Source of the DNA: Glutamicibacter sp. MNS18
Lineage (GTDB): Bacteria; Actinomycetota; Actinomycetes; Actinomycetales; Micrococcaceae
Assembly (NCBI RefSeq): GCF_026107515.2
Contig: NZ_JAPCHW010000008.1
Coordinates: 93,871-157,870 of the forward strand
Direction of reading: 5' to 3'
DNA: 64,000 bases
A program made the position numbers and the translations under genes. Of the stretch, positions 18,003 to 26,900 are shown piece after piece; position 1 is the first letter of the stretch; each line of letters begins with the position of its first letter. The notes under the pieces were generated by a model. The model was not told the DNA's origin, did not search any database, and saw only the letters and a list, made by a program, of their open reading frames with translations.

Positions 18003-18938
18003 TTAGCGTGCGGCGACGCGGATGCGCGAGGTGCACGAGGAAATGTGGTTGAAGGTGCGTTGCGCAATGGGTAGTGGCTGGTCCATGCTCTTGAGCGGAT
18101 ACATGTCCTGCTCGACGATCGCGAAGATCTCGCGATCCAGGTTTGCCGCGGCTTGAAGCACCAGAGCGAAGTCGGGAACACCGAATGGCGGTTCGACCAT
18201 GATTCCCATCTGCACCGCGGTGGCGAAGTCGATGTCGTCCTTGAGGATCTGGGCGATCAGTTCCGGGTCCACCTGTTTCAGGTGCAGGTAGCCGATCCGG
18301 TCGGGGCGTTCGGTCATCAGCTTGACGTTGTCGCCGAGGTAGTAGGCGAAGTGGCCGGTGTCCAGGCAGAGGTTCAGGTAACGCGCATCCGTGTTGTCCA
18401 GTAGCCGGTCGATGTCCTGCCGGGTTCCGATGGGGCTGTCCGCGTGGGAGTGGAACTGCTGATGCACTCCGTAGTCCTCCAGCAACCGGCGCCCCAGCTC
18501 GTCGTGCCCGGTGCAGAAGTTGTCCCATTCCTCGGCCGAGTAGCCACGGCGCCCCTCGACGGCACCACCCTCGCCACGTACCCAGAGTTCGGGAATGACG
18601 ATCAGGTGCCGGGCTCCGAGGTCGGTGATCAACTGCGCGACCAGGCTGATTTCTCCCCACGCCCGGTCGAGTTCCGCACCACCCAAATGCAAGGAGGTGA
18701 AGCTCGTTCCCCCGGTCAACGTCAGCCCGTGCTCTTCCAGCTGCCCGGACAGCTGACCGGCGTCGGTGCCCAGATAGCCGTAGGGGCCCAGTTCCGTGTA
18801 GGAGTAGCCGGCCGCTGCGGCTTCCCGCAGATACTGGCCGGGAGGCGGCTGCAGCGGATCCTCGGCGTTCCATACGCCCCACGAGTCGGGCGCGATGCCC
18901 ACCTTGATTCCGCTGGCCTGCGGTTGTTCTAACGACAT
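18003..18938 (-). CDS. IolE-like TIM barrel (inosose dehydratase family)
   Basis: This 311-residue protein shares with the iolE product at 36765 an N-terminal APDSWGVW segment, ELGPYGYL, QFHSHADS, LCLDTGHF, YLHLKQVDP and IVEQDMYP. These contain the metal ligands of the family. The expected reaction is dehydration or isomerisation of a keto-cyclitol or 3-keto sugar. It is the first gene of an operon with a dehydrogenase and receptor 1, and a LacI-type operator lies 36 bp upstream of its ATG. It is a paralogue rather than a duplicate of iolE, so a different stereoisomer is likely. Confidence 0.85.
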   Translation of the reverse strand: MSLEQPQASGIKVGIAPDSWGVWNAEDPLQPPPGQYLREAAAAGYSYTELGPYGYLGTDAGQLSGQLEEHGLTLTGGTSFTSLHLGGAELDRAWGEISLVAQLITDLGARHLIVIPELWVRGEGGAVEGRRGYSAEEWDNFCTGHDELGRRLLEDYGVHQQFHSHADSPIGTRQDIDRLLDNTDARYLNLCLDTGHFAYYLGDNVKLMTERPDRIGYLHLKQVDPELIAQILKDDIDFATAVQMGIMVEPPFGVPDFALVLQAAANLDREIFAIVEQDMYPLKSMDQPLPIAQRTFNHISSCTSRIRVAAR

Positions 18939-18973
18939 CTGTCCTCCATCATCGGGTGTTGTTGGAGTTAATA

Positions 18974-18987
18974 CTAGAGCGCTCTAG
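18974..18987. promoter_or_regulatory. LacI-type operator CTAGAGCGCTCTAG
   Basis: This is a perfect 14-bp palindrome with the central CG typical of LacI-family sites. It lies in the divergent gap between the TIM-barrel operon and the LacI gene at 19171, so it probably controls the leftward operon and perhaps the regulator itself. Confidence 0.8.
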
Positions 18988-19170
18988 ATTTGCGGTCAAT
19001 AGATTTGTCAGAACATATTTACAGATATCATTTCACCAAGTCAGACAAGCTCATAACGTTCCATCCCGGAGAAAAGTGCGCCCCTGGGCCCTGCACTTCC
19101 CCTAAGCTGGGTGCTGTGGATGCCGGCCGGCCATCCACTTTAAGGGCACACATCCGAAAGGGGAGCTGTT

Positions 19171-20169
19171 GTGAAGTCGGTGACCATGGAGGACGTCGCG
19201 CGTGCTGCCGGTGTTTCCCGGGCCCTGGTGTCGCTCGCCTACCGCAACGCGCCGGGGGTCAGCGTCAAGACCCGGGAGAGGATTTTCCGAACCGGCCGGG
19301 AACTGAACTACCAACCCAACCGCATTGCCGCCTCGCTGGCCAGTAAATCCCAGACGTCGATCGGCGTGTTCCTCTCTGATCTGCACAACGACCTCTTCGC
19401 CGATATCTTTGATGGGTTGCGGCAGGGGCTCGGTGACGAATCCAGGCATCTGGTGCTGGCGGTCGGCAGCATCGATGGGCAGCGGGACAATGCGGCACTG
19501 GATACCCTGGTGCAGTCCCGTGTTGACCTGATCGTGGCGGCAGGCTTGCTGCTGGCCGATCACGACCTGGCAACGTATACCTCGACCACCCCCCTGGTCA
19601 GTACCGCACGTGTGGTTCCCGGGGCGGATAACGTCTTCACCAACAACCTCAGTGGGGCGCGGCAGGCCACCGAGCATCTGATCGGTCTGGGGCATCAACG
19701 CATCGTTTTTCTGGCCAACCCGCGGTCCGACGGCTATCTGGAACGGGGTATGGGTTATCGCCAGGCGATGGGTGAGGCGGGACTGGAAACCTGGGAGATC
19801 GCCTCTTCCTACGCACGTCATGAGGCCGAGGCCGATATCGGTGCCGTGCTGCGTAGCAGCCATCGTCCCACGGCGGTGTTCGCGCACAATGATCGCAGCG
19901 CCCTGGGGGTTCTCGATGCGGCCAGGCACTATGGCCTATCGGTTCCCGAGGACCTGTCGGTGGTGGGATACGACAATTCCTCGGCCAGCAGGCTTCCGGG
20001 TCTGGAGCTGACCACCGTGGACATCCATGCCCGGCAACTCGGCGAACTGTCGGCCCACGCGGCCCTGACACGTTTGGCCGAGCCCACGGATGCACTGCAG
20101 TCGATCAGCATTGACCCCACCTTGCTGGTGCGCGGTACCAGCTCACACCCGGCCACGGGGAGAAAGTAG
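19171..20169 (+). CDS. LacI-family transcriptional regulator 1
   Basis: This 332-residue repressor has an N-terminal helix-turn-helix and hinge (VTMEDVARAAGVSRALVSLAY, YQPNRIAASLASK) and a sugar-binding-protein-like effector domain. It starts at a GTG preceded by AAGGGGAG. It is divergent from the TIM barrel/dehydrogenase/receptor 1 operon, and the palindrome at 18974 is its probable operator. The inducer is likely the ligand of receptor 1 or an early intermediate. Confidence 0.92.
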   Translation: MKSVTMEDVARAAGVSRALVSLAYRNAPGVSVKTRERIFRTGRELNYQPNRIAASLASKSQTSIGVFLSDLHNDLFADIFDGLRQGLGDESRHLVLAVGSIDGQRDNAALDTLVQSRVDLIVAAGLLLADHDLATYTSTTPLVSTARVVPGADNVFTNNLSGARQATEHLIGLGHQRIVFLANPRSDGYLERGMGYRQAMGEAGLETWEIASSYARHEAEADIGAVLRSSHRPTAVFAHNDRSALGVLDAARHYGLSVPEDLSVVGYDNSSASRLPGLELTTVDIHARQLGELSAHAALTRLAEPTDALQSISIDPTLLVRGTSSHPATGRK

Positions 20170-20173
20170 CTAA

Positions 20174-20224
20174 GACCAAGGCATCCCTGCCCCGCAGGGT
20201 CTGCGGGGCAGGGATGCCTTGGTC
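20174..20224. terminator. Strong bidirectional terminator hairpin
   Basis: Two perfect 24-bp arms (20174-20197 and 20201-20224) with a GGT loop lie between the convergent lacI gene and the ABC ATPase gene. Confidence 0.9.
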
Positions 20225-20239
20225 AGTACGAACCGCTGG

Positions 20240-21133
20240 TCAGGACGATGCCGGTGCGGTGTTGGCGGCACCGGCCTCGGCCTCGGCCAACTCTTCCTTG
20301 TGGCCGCCGATCTGCTCCAACTCGTGGGCCAGCTCCGCCAATTCGGCGCCACCGGCCATCTGCGCGGTGAGCTCCTCGACGGTGATGTCCTTCTTGGCGT
20401 AGTAGCCGATCGCCCGTCCGCGCTTGAGCAGCAGGAACGAGTCACCTACGGGGAAGGCGTGGTGCGGGTTGTGGGTAATGAAGATGACCCCCAGGCCGCG
20501 ATCGCGGGCTTGCAGGATATAGCGCAGCACCACTCCGGACTGCTTCACGCCCAGCGCCGCGGTGGGCTCATCCAGGATCAGCACCTTCGCACCGAAATAG
20601 ACCGCCCGGGCGATGGCCACACATTGGCGTTCACCGCCGGAGAGCTGCCCGATGGGCTGTTCCACATCCCGCAGGTCGATTCCCATATCGGCCAGTTCCT
20701 GCTTGGTGACCTCCTTCATCTTGGCCACGTCCAGTTTCTTGAACGGACCCACCCCGGTGGTCAGCTCGGAGCCGAGGAAGAAGTTGCGCCAGATCGGCAT
20801 CAGCGGCACCACTGCCAGGTCCTGGTAGACCGCGGCGATCCCCGCGTCCAGGGCCACCCTCGGGCTCTTGAGCTTGATGGTGGAACCGTGCAGCGTGAAC
20901 TCGCCCTCGTCATGCTGATGCAGTCCGGCGATGATCTTGATCAGCGTGGACTTGCCCGCTCCGTTGTCACCCAGCACGCAGGTGACCTTGCCCGGATCCA
21001 CCACCATGTCCACACCGCGCAGGGCGATGATGTTCCCGTAGTGCTTGCCCACACCCTTCAGCGTCAGCAGGTTGTCGTTGGCCTTGGGTTCAAGCTTGGC
21101 CAGAATTTCCTCTTCTTTGATTCGTTTTCCCAT
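20240..21133 (-). CDS. Sugar ABC transporter ATPase, single-domain type
   Basis: This 297-residue ATPase has Walker [11 protein letters not shown], a Q-loop ([11 protein letters not shown]), signature LSGGERQ and Walker [13 protein letters not shown]. Unlike RbsA it carries one ATPase domain, as in the FrcA type, so it would work as a homodimer. A Glu/Ala-rich tail of ~40 residues follows. The ATG at 21133 follows AAGGA; an upstream TTG is less likely. It is the last gene of the operon receptor 2, permease, ATPase. Confidence 0.93.
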   Translation of the reverse strand: MGKRIKEEEILAKLEPKANDNLLTLKGVGKHYGNIIALRGVDMVVDPGKVTCVLGDNGAGKSTLIKIIAGLHQHDEGEFTLHGSTIKLKSPRVALDAGIAAVYQDLAVVPLMPIWRNFFLGSELTTGVGPFKKLDVAKMKEVTKQELADMGIDLRDVEQPIGQLSGGERQCVAIARAVYFGAKVLILDEPTAALGVKQSGVVLRYILQARDRGLGVIFITHNPHHAFPVGDSFLLLKRGRAIGYYAKKDITVEELTAQMAGGAELAELAHELEQIGGHKEELAEAEAGAANTAPASS

Positions 21134-21159
21134 GGTCCCGTCCTTGTCCAAATCCGACC

Positions 21160-22215
21160 CTATTTACTTGATTCCGCGCGCTTCTTCACGATGATGTTCA
21201 CCACGGTGGCCAGCAACAGCATCAGACCCAGGAAGAACTTGAACCAGTCCGGGTTCCATTCGGCGTAGACGATGCCCTTGTTGGCCATGCCGAAGATGAA
21301 GGCACCGATGGCGCCGCCAATGGCCGAACCGTAACCGCCGGTGAGCAGGCAGCCACCGATCACCGCGGCGATGATGTAGAGGAACTCGTTACCGATACCT
21401 TCACCGGACTGCACGGTGTCGAAGGCGAACAGGTTGTGCATACCCAGTACCCAGCCGCAGAAGCCCACGGCCATGAACAGCCCGATCTTGGTGCGGACCA
21501 CCGGAACACCGACCGCACGCGCGGCCTTCTCGTCCCCGCCCACGGCGAAGATCCAGTTGCCGATCTTGGTGCGCATGAGCACCCAGGAGGCGATGACGAC
21601 CATGGCCAGCCAGATGAACACGGTGACCTTCACATCGATACCACCGATGGTCACCGAGGAGGCGAAGATCGCCTTGGCGCTGGCGAAACCGTCCATTTGC
21701 GAGATCGAGGGCGAGGAGACCGAACCGCCGATGGCGCGGGTCAGACCCAGATTCAACCCGGTGAGCATCAGGAAGCTGGCCAGGGTGACGATAAAGGAAG
21801 GCAGCTGGGTGCGGATCAGGATCCAGCCGTTGATAAAACCAATGAGCAAGGAGACGCCCAGCGCGAAAATGATTCCGACCCATACGTTCATACCGAAGTA
21901 CCAGGAGAGCAGCGAGGCGCTCAGCGCCGAGGAAATCACGGCCACACCCGTCGAGAGGTCGAATTCACCACCGATCATCAGCAGGGAGACCCCGACGGCC
22001 ATGATCCCGATGGTCGAGGCCCCGTAGAGCACCGTGGCCATCGAGGACGGGGCCAGGAAGACCGGGGCAACAATGGCGAAAAAGGTGAACAGTGCAATGG
22101 CGCCGACCAGCGCTCCGATCTCGGGTCGTCCTAGCAGCTTGGCCAGCAGGCTTTTTTCGGCGACACGTTCATCCTTGGAACCTGCAGCGGGGGCGGTGGT
22201 GGTTGTTGTAGCCAT
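21160..22215 (-). CDS. Sugar ABC transporter permease (RbsC/XylH type)
   Basis: This 351-residue membrane protein has about ten hydrophobic segments and the BPD_transp_2 hallmarks [19 protein letters not shown] and the coupling-loop region [14 protein letters not shown]. It forms the channel of the importer with the downstream ATPase. Being the only permease of this type in the window, it is the likely partner of both receptor 1 and receptor 2. Confidence 0.93.
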   Translation of the reverse strand: MATTTTTAPAAGSKDERVAEKSLLAKLLGRPEIGALVGAIALFTFFAIVAPVFLAPSSMATVLYGASTIGIMAVGVSLLMIGGEFDLSTGVAVISSALSASLLSWYFGMNVWVGIIFALGVSLLIGFINGWILIRTQLPSFIVTLASFLMLTGLNLGLTRAIGGSVSSPSISQMDGFASAKAIFASSVTIGGIDVKVTVFIWLAMVVIASWVLMRTKIGNWIFAVGGDEKAARAVGVPVVRTKIGLFMAVGFCGWVLGMHNLFAFDTVQSGEGIGNEFLYIIAAVIGGCLLTGGYGSAIGGAIGAFIFGMANKGIVYAEWNPDWFKFFLGLMLLLATVVNIIVKKRAESSK

Positions 22216-22235
22216 GATTACTCCTCATTCCCGGT

Positions 22236-22269
22236 GCTCCATGCCGGGCCATATGGCCCGGCATGGAGC
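22236..22269. promoter_or_regulatory. 34-bp perfect palindrome between receptor and permease genes
   Basis: Two complementary 17-bp halves (22236-22252 and 22253-22269) sit in the 66-bp gap after the receptor stop. Such intercistronic hairpins usually stabilise the upstream message or attenuate the downstream genes, giving more receptor than permease. Confidence 0.7.
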
Positions 22270-22281
22270 CCTCCGGAATAG

Positions 22282-23280
22282 TTAGCGGATACCTTCCTGG
22301 GCGAATTCGGCGATATTCTCCGCGACTTCCTTATCAACGATCGCCGGACCGGTCAGTGTGGCCTGCCCACCGCCGATCGTGAATCCGCCGCGCTTGTTTT
22401 GCCAGAGCGAATCCACCGCGAGGTACCCCTGCAACCACGGCTGCTGGTCGACGGTGAAAATGATATTCTCCGCGACGATCTCGTCCACCAGCTGCTGGTT
22501 CATGTCGAAGGAAGCCACTGCGGCATCCGAATTGGCAGTCTCCTTGGCCTTGAGGATTGTCATGGTGAACGGAGCTCCCAATCCGATGACCACATCGACA
22601 TCCCTACTCGCCTGCAACTTGGCGGTGACTGTCGACTCGACCTGGGTCATGTCGGTGCCCTGCACGTACAACACCTCGGTGTCCGGGACAATCTCCTTGA
22701 CTCCAGCGCACCGGGCTTCGAGCCCCACATGTCCCTGCTCCTGGATCACACAAACCGGCTTTGAATAGCCGAGCTCCTCCATTTTCTCGCCTGCCGCTTG
22801 GCCTGCCAGCTCTTCGTCCGAGCCGAAATGCGCGAAAGCCCCGACATCAAGGAAGTCATTCTCGCCGGCGTTCAGGCTGACTACCGGAATCCCGGCCGCC
22901 GCAGCCTTTTGCAGCGCACCGGACATCGCGTCAGGCTTGGCCAATGTCAAGGCAATCCCGTCAACCCCTTGGTCCACGGCCTGTTCGACCAATTGGGACT
23001 GGCGGCCACCATCCGGGTCAGAGAGGTATTGTAGTTCGATATTGTCCTTGGCCGCGGCTTCTTCCGCCCCCTTCCGAACGATGTCCCAGAAGGTATCACC
23101 CGGGGCAGCATGCGTAATAAGCGCGACCTTGATGCGCTCGGTGCTGGCGACCTCCCCGCCGCCATTGGAATCCGAACCGGCCGCCGGTGCCCGGCCGCCT
23201 TCGGAGGAGCAGGCCGCCAGGCCCAACGCCGGGACGATTGCCAAGGCCACTGCTGCCCTACGCCAATTGATCTTTCCCAT
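22282..23280 (-). CDS. Sugar-binding lipoprotein of an ABC importer (receptor 2)
   Basis: This 332-residue protein has a lipoprotein signal (ALGLAACSS) and a type 1 binding-protein fold (KVALITHAAPGDTFWD, ASFDMNQQLVDEIV, FTVDQQPWLQGYLAVDSLWQ). It is closely related to the receptor at 15770-16765. It is first in the operon with the permease and ATPase, separated from them by a strong palindrome. The start at 23280 is chosen because the signal peptide begins there; an in-frame upstream start would add 15 residues ahead of it. Confidence 0.92.
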   Translation of the reverse strand: MGKINWRRAAVALAIVPALGLAACSSEGGRAPAAGSDSNGGGEVASTERIKVALITHAAPGDTFWDIVRKGAEEAAAKDNIELQYLSDPDGGRQSQLVEQAVDQGVDGIALTLAKPDAMSGALQKAAAAGIPVVSLNAGENDFLDVGAFAHFGSDEELAGQAAGEKMEELGYSKPVCVIQEQGHVGLEARCAGVKEIVPDTEVLYVQGTDMTQVESTVTAKLQASRDVDVVIGLGAPFTMTILKAKETANSDAAVASFDMNQQLVDEIVAENIIFTVDQQPWLQGYLAVDSLWQNKRGGFTIGGGQATLTGPAIVDKEVAENIAEFAQEGIR

Positions 23281-23475
23281 GATGTTCAAAACCCCTTCGT
23301 TGTCTTTCCGGCCTGCCGTACCCACTGCCAGCCAGCCGCCACCCCGCCTTCGGGGTGATGCGAGTCACATGACTATATGAGTGTGCGTGAGAATCCGGCG
23401 AGAGTCAATAGTTTGTAAAGACATAAGGATGTTCTGACCAAAATATTTCGGAAGCATTGTTGACCACAAGGAAGC

Positions 23476-23501
23476 GGCCCCTTCGGAATTACGGAAGGGC
23501 C
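23476..23501 (-). terminator. Possible terminator downstream of lacI 2
   Basis: GGCCCCTTCGG and CGGAAGGGCC form an imperfect stem just after the LacI stop at 23522, on its transcript side. There is no strong T run. Confidence 0.45.
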
Positions 23502-23521
23502 ACAGTGGCCGGCTATTGGAA

Positions 23522-24541
23522 TTACCGCTGCGACGCGGTTGATGAACGCACCACGAGTCTCGGCCTAACCAGCACCCGACGTCCGGACGCGGAGGAACCA
23601 CCAGGCGCCAGCGCACGCAGCAAAAGCCTGGCCGCCTGTCGGCCCATGGCGAGATTGTCGGAATCAACACTGGTCAGCGAGATTCTCCCCATGGCCGCCA
23701 CCGGGATATTGTCATACCCCGACACCGCCATGCTGGCACCTGCGGCATCCAGGGCCTGCATGGCACCCAGCGCGCTCAGGTCATTGAAACAACACAGTGC
23801 ATCGGGTCTGGTTTCCGCCGGGCGGGACAGCAACTGCGTGACTACTGCCTGCCGGCCTTCCTCGAAGGATGGTCCGGCATCCACGACCCATGCGGCCAAA
23901 CCATGTCGCTTCATGCTTCGGTGATAGGCAGCCTCGCGTAGCGCCGACACCACACCGGGCCCGCCGGTCAGATGGGCGATCCTGCGATGACCGGACTCCA
24001 GCAGGTGAGTGACCAGCAAGTCGATGCCGGCGGCATCATCACCGCCAACCACATCCAAGCCAGGTGCCGGAGGTACGCCGCTACCGACGAAAACCGCCGG
24101 GATGCCATCCAGGGCTGACGCAAAACTGACGTTGTCATCCGCGGTGCCAATGACCAGCGCACCGCTGACCCGCAGGTCCCGCAACGTCTGCAGCGCCGTG
24201 GCGTCCACGCCTTGTCCACCATGTTGCCCCATCGCGCTGAACAGCACACCGAAGCCGGCGGCCTGCAGTTCTCCGCGGGCAATCTCGGCAAGATCCACCA
24301 CCCACGGGTTGTGCAGTTCACCGAGCACCATACCCACGGTATTGCGGTTCCGGGCCACCAGGGAACGGGCAGCGAGGTTCGCCCGGTAACCCAGGGCCGC
24401 AATCGAGGCCTCGACCCGTGCGCGGCGTTCCTCGCCGACCCGCTGCGGCTGCGATAGCACCAGGGACACCAGGGATTTGGAGACCCCTGCATGCTGGGCC
24501 ACGTCCCGGATCGTCGGTCGCTGCGGGCCGGCTGGTTCCAT
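23522..24541 (-). CDS. LacI-family transcriptional regulator 2
   Basis: This 339-residue repressor has helix-turn-helix PTIRDVAQHAGVSKSLVSLV and hinge YRANLAARSLVARNRN. The effector domain is of the sugar-binding type (VSGYDNIPVAAMGRISLTSV). The start codon lies 3 nt after the stop of the dehydrogenase gene at 24545, so the two form an operon. The probable operator is the palindrome at 25820-25839 ahead of that operon. It may also control the receptor 2 importer that follows. Confidence 0.92.
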   Translation of the reverse strand: MEPAGPQRPTIRDVAQHAGVSKSLVSLVLSQPQRVGEERRARVEASIAALGYRANLAARSLVARNRNTVGMVLGELHNPWVVDLAEIARGELQAAGFGVLFSAMGQHGGQGVDATALQTLRDLRVSGALVIGTADDNVSFASALDGIPAVFVGSGVPPAPGLDVVGGDDAAGIDLLVTHLLESGHRRIAHLTGGPGVVSALREAAYHRSMKRHGLAAWVVDAGPSFEEGRQAVVTQLLSRPAETRPDALCCFNDLSALGAMQALDAAGASMAVSGYDNIPVAAMGRISLTSVDSDNLAMGRQAARLLLRALAPGGSSASGRRVLVRPRLVVRSSTASQR

Positions 24542-24544
24542 GGC

Positions 24545-25762
24545 CTATCCCCGGCTCTTCAGTGCCATGGACCCGCTCTCCACCGGCAGGTGCTGCCAGC
24601 TGCCGTCCACGGCCGACTTTTCTGCGGCGTCAACCAGTGCCGCACTGGCAACCGCGTCCTTGATGGTCGAGTTCCCCCCGTTACCCCCGGTGACCGACAC
24701 CAGGAACTTCTTGGCCTCGATGGTTTTCAGGTCATCAAACCCCATGGTGTTACCCGGACCGGGCTGGAAGCGGGAGTAGTCCCCATGGGCCGGGGAGGCA
24801 ATGACGGTGGTATACCCCTGCTGCGGGTTGTGCCGGCCGATAACCACCTGCAATTCATTCATCCGCTCAAAATCCCATTTGACCGATCCCTCGGTACCGT
24901 AGATCTCGATCCGGTAGCCGCATTCGGGGCCCACCGCGATCCGCGATGCCTCGATGGTTCCCACCGCTTCGGCCCCTGGCCCGTCGTCGCTGAAGCGCAC
25001 CATGGCGGTGGCGTAGTCCTCGTTCTCCACCGGCCCCAATTCACCGCCTTCGATCACATCAAAGTGCGTCCCCTGCCCCATCGCCAGCTTCGGGCGCGTG
25101 GCATGCATGGTGCTGGTCAACGCGGTGATCGACCTGATCTCCCCCACCGTGTACCGGCAGAGGTCCGCGGCATGGCTGAAGAGGTCGCCGAGCACCCCGG
25201 TGCCGGACAGCTTGCGGTCGAAGCGCCAGGACAGCGCGGCCTTGGGTTCGGCGGCGTACCCTGCCAGGAAGCTGGCCCGCACATTGGTGATCCGCCCCAG
25301 CTGCCCTTCGGCCACCAGCGTGCGGATATGTTCCACCGCCGGGGCATGACGGTAGTTGAACCCGACCGTTGACTGTACCCCGGCGGCTTCTGCTGCCGCA
25401 CTGATCGCCAGTGTTTCAGCCAGGCCACGCCCTGCGGGCTTCTCGATCCAGAAGTGTTTGCCCGCCTTGGCGGCCGCGATGCCCATTTCGGCGTGCAGGA
25501 AGTTCGGGGCGCAAATCGAGACGACATCCACCTCCGGGTTCTTCAGCACCTCTCGGTAGTCGGTGGTGCCCGTTTCAAAGCCCAGGACCCGGGTGGCGAA
25601 TTCGACACGGGAGGCCTCGGTGTCCGCGGCCATCACCAGCCGGGGCCGGATACCCAGCTCCGGGTAGACATACGGGACCGAGCTATAGGCCCGCGCATGC
25701 AACTTACCCATCCAACCCACCGAAATGAGACCAACACCGATTGTGCGCTGCGAACTTGTCAT
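24545..25762 (-). CDS. Gfo/Idh/MocA oxidoreductase, levoglucosan dehydrogenase-like branch
   Basis: This 405-residue enzyme has VGLISVGWMGKLHARAYSSV, the lysine motif IEKPAG, LSWRFDRKLSGTGVLGD and the Asp/His segment GDLFSHAADLCRY. The long form and the SWRF/GVLGD region resemble sugar 3-dehydrogenases such as levoglucosan dehydrogenase; that assignment is an inference from recollected family features. It is co-transcribed with lacI 2 and lies next to the receptor 2 importer. The glycine-rich GxGxxG is changed to SVGWMG, which still fits a Rossmann turn. Confidence 0.87.
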   Translation of the reverse strand: MTSSQRTIGVGLISVGWMGKLHARAYSSVPYVYPELGIRPRLVMAADTEASRVEFATRVLGFETGTTDYREVLKNPEVDVVSICAPNFLHAEMGIAAAKAGKHFWIEKPAGRGLAETLAISAAAEAAGVQSTVGFNYRHAPAVEHIRTLVAEGQLGRITNVRASFLAGYAAEPKAALSWRFDRKLSGTGVLGDLFSHAADLCRYTVGEIRSITALTSTMHATRPKLAMGQGTHFDVIEGGELGPVENEDYATAMVRFSDDGPGAEAVGTIEASRIAVGPECGYRIEIYGTEGSVKWDFERMNELQVVIGRHNPQQGYTTVIASPAHGDYSRFQPGPGNTMGFDDLKTIEAKKFLVSVTGGNGGNSTIKDAVASAALVDAAEKSAVDGSWQHLPVESGSMALKSRG

Positions 25763-25819
25763 GGACTCTCCTCATCGGCCGGTGCTCCGGCCGTCATTGC
25801 CATTCAGTTGATTCCCGGC

Positions 25820-25839
25820 CGATTGGACCGTTCCAATCG
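25820..25839. promoter_or_regulatory. LacI-type operator CGATTGGACCGTTCCAATCG
   Basis: The arms are 8 bp, perfect, and the CG step near the centre is typical of LacI sites. It lies 58 bp upstream of the dehydrogenase-lacI 2 operon, making LacI 2 the likely binder. Confidence 0.7.
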
Positions 25840-25884
25840 AGCGTACGAAGCGCCGGGGAACGAATCAATGGTTCATCGCACTTA

Positions 25885-25900
25885 TTTTGTCCGGACAATT
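25885..25900. promoter_or_regulatory. Palindrome TTGTCCGGACAA
   Basis: The perfect 12-mer at 25887-25898 shares TTTGTCC and CAA with the GntR-like site at 26073. It may be a second, divergent variant of that site or a site for another factor. Confidence 0.45.
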
Positions 25901-26072
25901 GGACAATCTACACTTCTGTCCAAAATGCCTCGTCACTCCATGGCGGGTAGGGCCCACGGGGGGGCAGAAGGGCACCAACAGGACCCGGAAAACTGATGAT
26001 CCATGGCGCAGGGGGGCGAGAATTCACCGGACTTTTGGCCGATAGCTTCACTTTCCACGCAGATCGGATATA

Positions 26073-26088
26073 GTTTGTCCTGTCAAAG
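26073..26088. promoter_or_regulatory. GntR-type operator GTTTGTCCTGTCAAAG
   Basis: This site lies 38 bp ahead of the gntR start. Related sites occur at 43324-43341, upstream of iolC, and at 46982-46997, upstream of an MFS gene. The common core is TTTGWCCTGTCAAA. I infer autoregulation by the adjacent GntR protein. Confidence 0.7.
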
Positions 26089-26126
26089 AGACATTTGATG
26101 ACGTTGCGCGTTCCTAGGGAGTGTCC

Positions 26127-26867
26127 GTGAGTGCACCACTGAGTATCCAGATTGATCGTTCCTCACCGATTCCGCTGTACCACCAGGTGGTCCAGGGGAT
26201 CGAGCAAGCGATCCATGACGGCTCCCTGGCCTCGGGAACACGCCTGGAGAACGAGATCGAGCTGGCACGACGCCTGAACCTTTCGCGTCCGACCATCCGC
26301 AAGGCCATGGACGACCTGGTGCGCTCGGGCCTGCTGGTGCGAAAGCGCGGGGTGGGCACCCAGGTGGTGTCCAGCCAGATCAGGCGACACCTGGAACTCT
26401 CAAGCCTCAACGATGACTTGCAACGGGCCGGCAAGACACCGACCACCGAACTGCTCGGATTTGAGCACATCGACGCGCCCGACAACATCCAGGAGCTACT
26501 GCAGCTGCCCAAGGGAATCAGGGTCTACCACTTCACGCGCCTACGCAGCGCCGGCGGTACCCCGTTGGCCCTGATGGAGAACTGGGTGCGCGACGATATT
26601 GTCGAGCTCACCGAGGAATCCCTGCGCGAGCATGGACTCTACGAACTGCTGCGCAATGCCGGAGTCAATTTCCGTCTCGCCCAGCAGCGCATCGGCGCCA
26701 CCACCGCGACCGAGGACCAGGCCAAGTCGCTGGATGTCTCGCCGAAAGCGGCGCTGGTGACCATGCAACGCACTGCGGTGGACGACGCCGGACGCAATGT
26801 GGAAACCGGGTCCCACGTGTACCGCGCGGACTCCTACAGCTTTGAAATGACACTGGTGCAGCGTTAG
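26127..26867 (+). CDS. GntR-family regulator (HutC/UTRA type), probable iol regulator
   Basis: This 246-residue protein has an N-terminal GntR winged helix (IPLYHQVVQGIEQAI, LARRLNLSRPTIRKAMDDLV, LLVRKRGVGTQV) and a C-terminal UTRA ligand domain (LPKGIRVYHFTRLR, YRADSYSFEM). The GTG at 26127 is preferred over the GTG at 26121 because AGGGA is then at a good distance. It is followed 33 bp later by iolB, so it is most likely the inositol regulator. Binding of an inositol catabolite such as DKGP is a plausible signal but not shown. Confidence 0.9.
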   Translation: MSAPLSIQIDRSSPIPLYHQVVQGIEQAIHDGSLASGTRLENEIELARRLNLSRPTIRKAMDDLVRSGLLVRKRGVGTQVVSSQIRRHLELSSLNDDLQRAGKTPTTELLGFEHIDAPDNIQELLQLPKGIRVYHFTRLRSAGGTPLALMENWVRDDIVELTEESLREHGLYELLRNAGVNFRLAQQRIGATTATEDQAKSLDVSPKAALVTMQRTAVDDAGRNVETGSHVYRADSYSFEMTLVQR

Positions 26868-26900
26868 GGCACCACCTGTAATCCTTGAAAGGACGGATGC

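Larger units (their letters stand above)
25763..26126. other. 364-bp divergent control region crowded with palindromes
   Basis: This gap separates the leftward dehydrogenase-lacI 2 operon from the rightward gntR-iolB operon. It contains three palindromes, listed separately at 25820, 25885 and 26073. It also has an inverted pair TTGGACA/TGTCCAA around 25899-25924. No coding sequence is convincing in it. Confidence 0.6.

Noticed and set aside
24545-25762. Firm naming as levoglucosan dehydrogenase and a full levoglucosan pathway
   Set aside because: Length, motif pattern and TIM-barrel/ABC context fit, but inositol-type substrates are equally possible and no diagnostic residue could be verified by eye.
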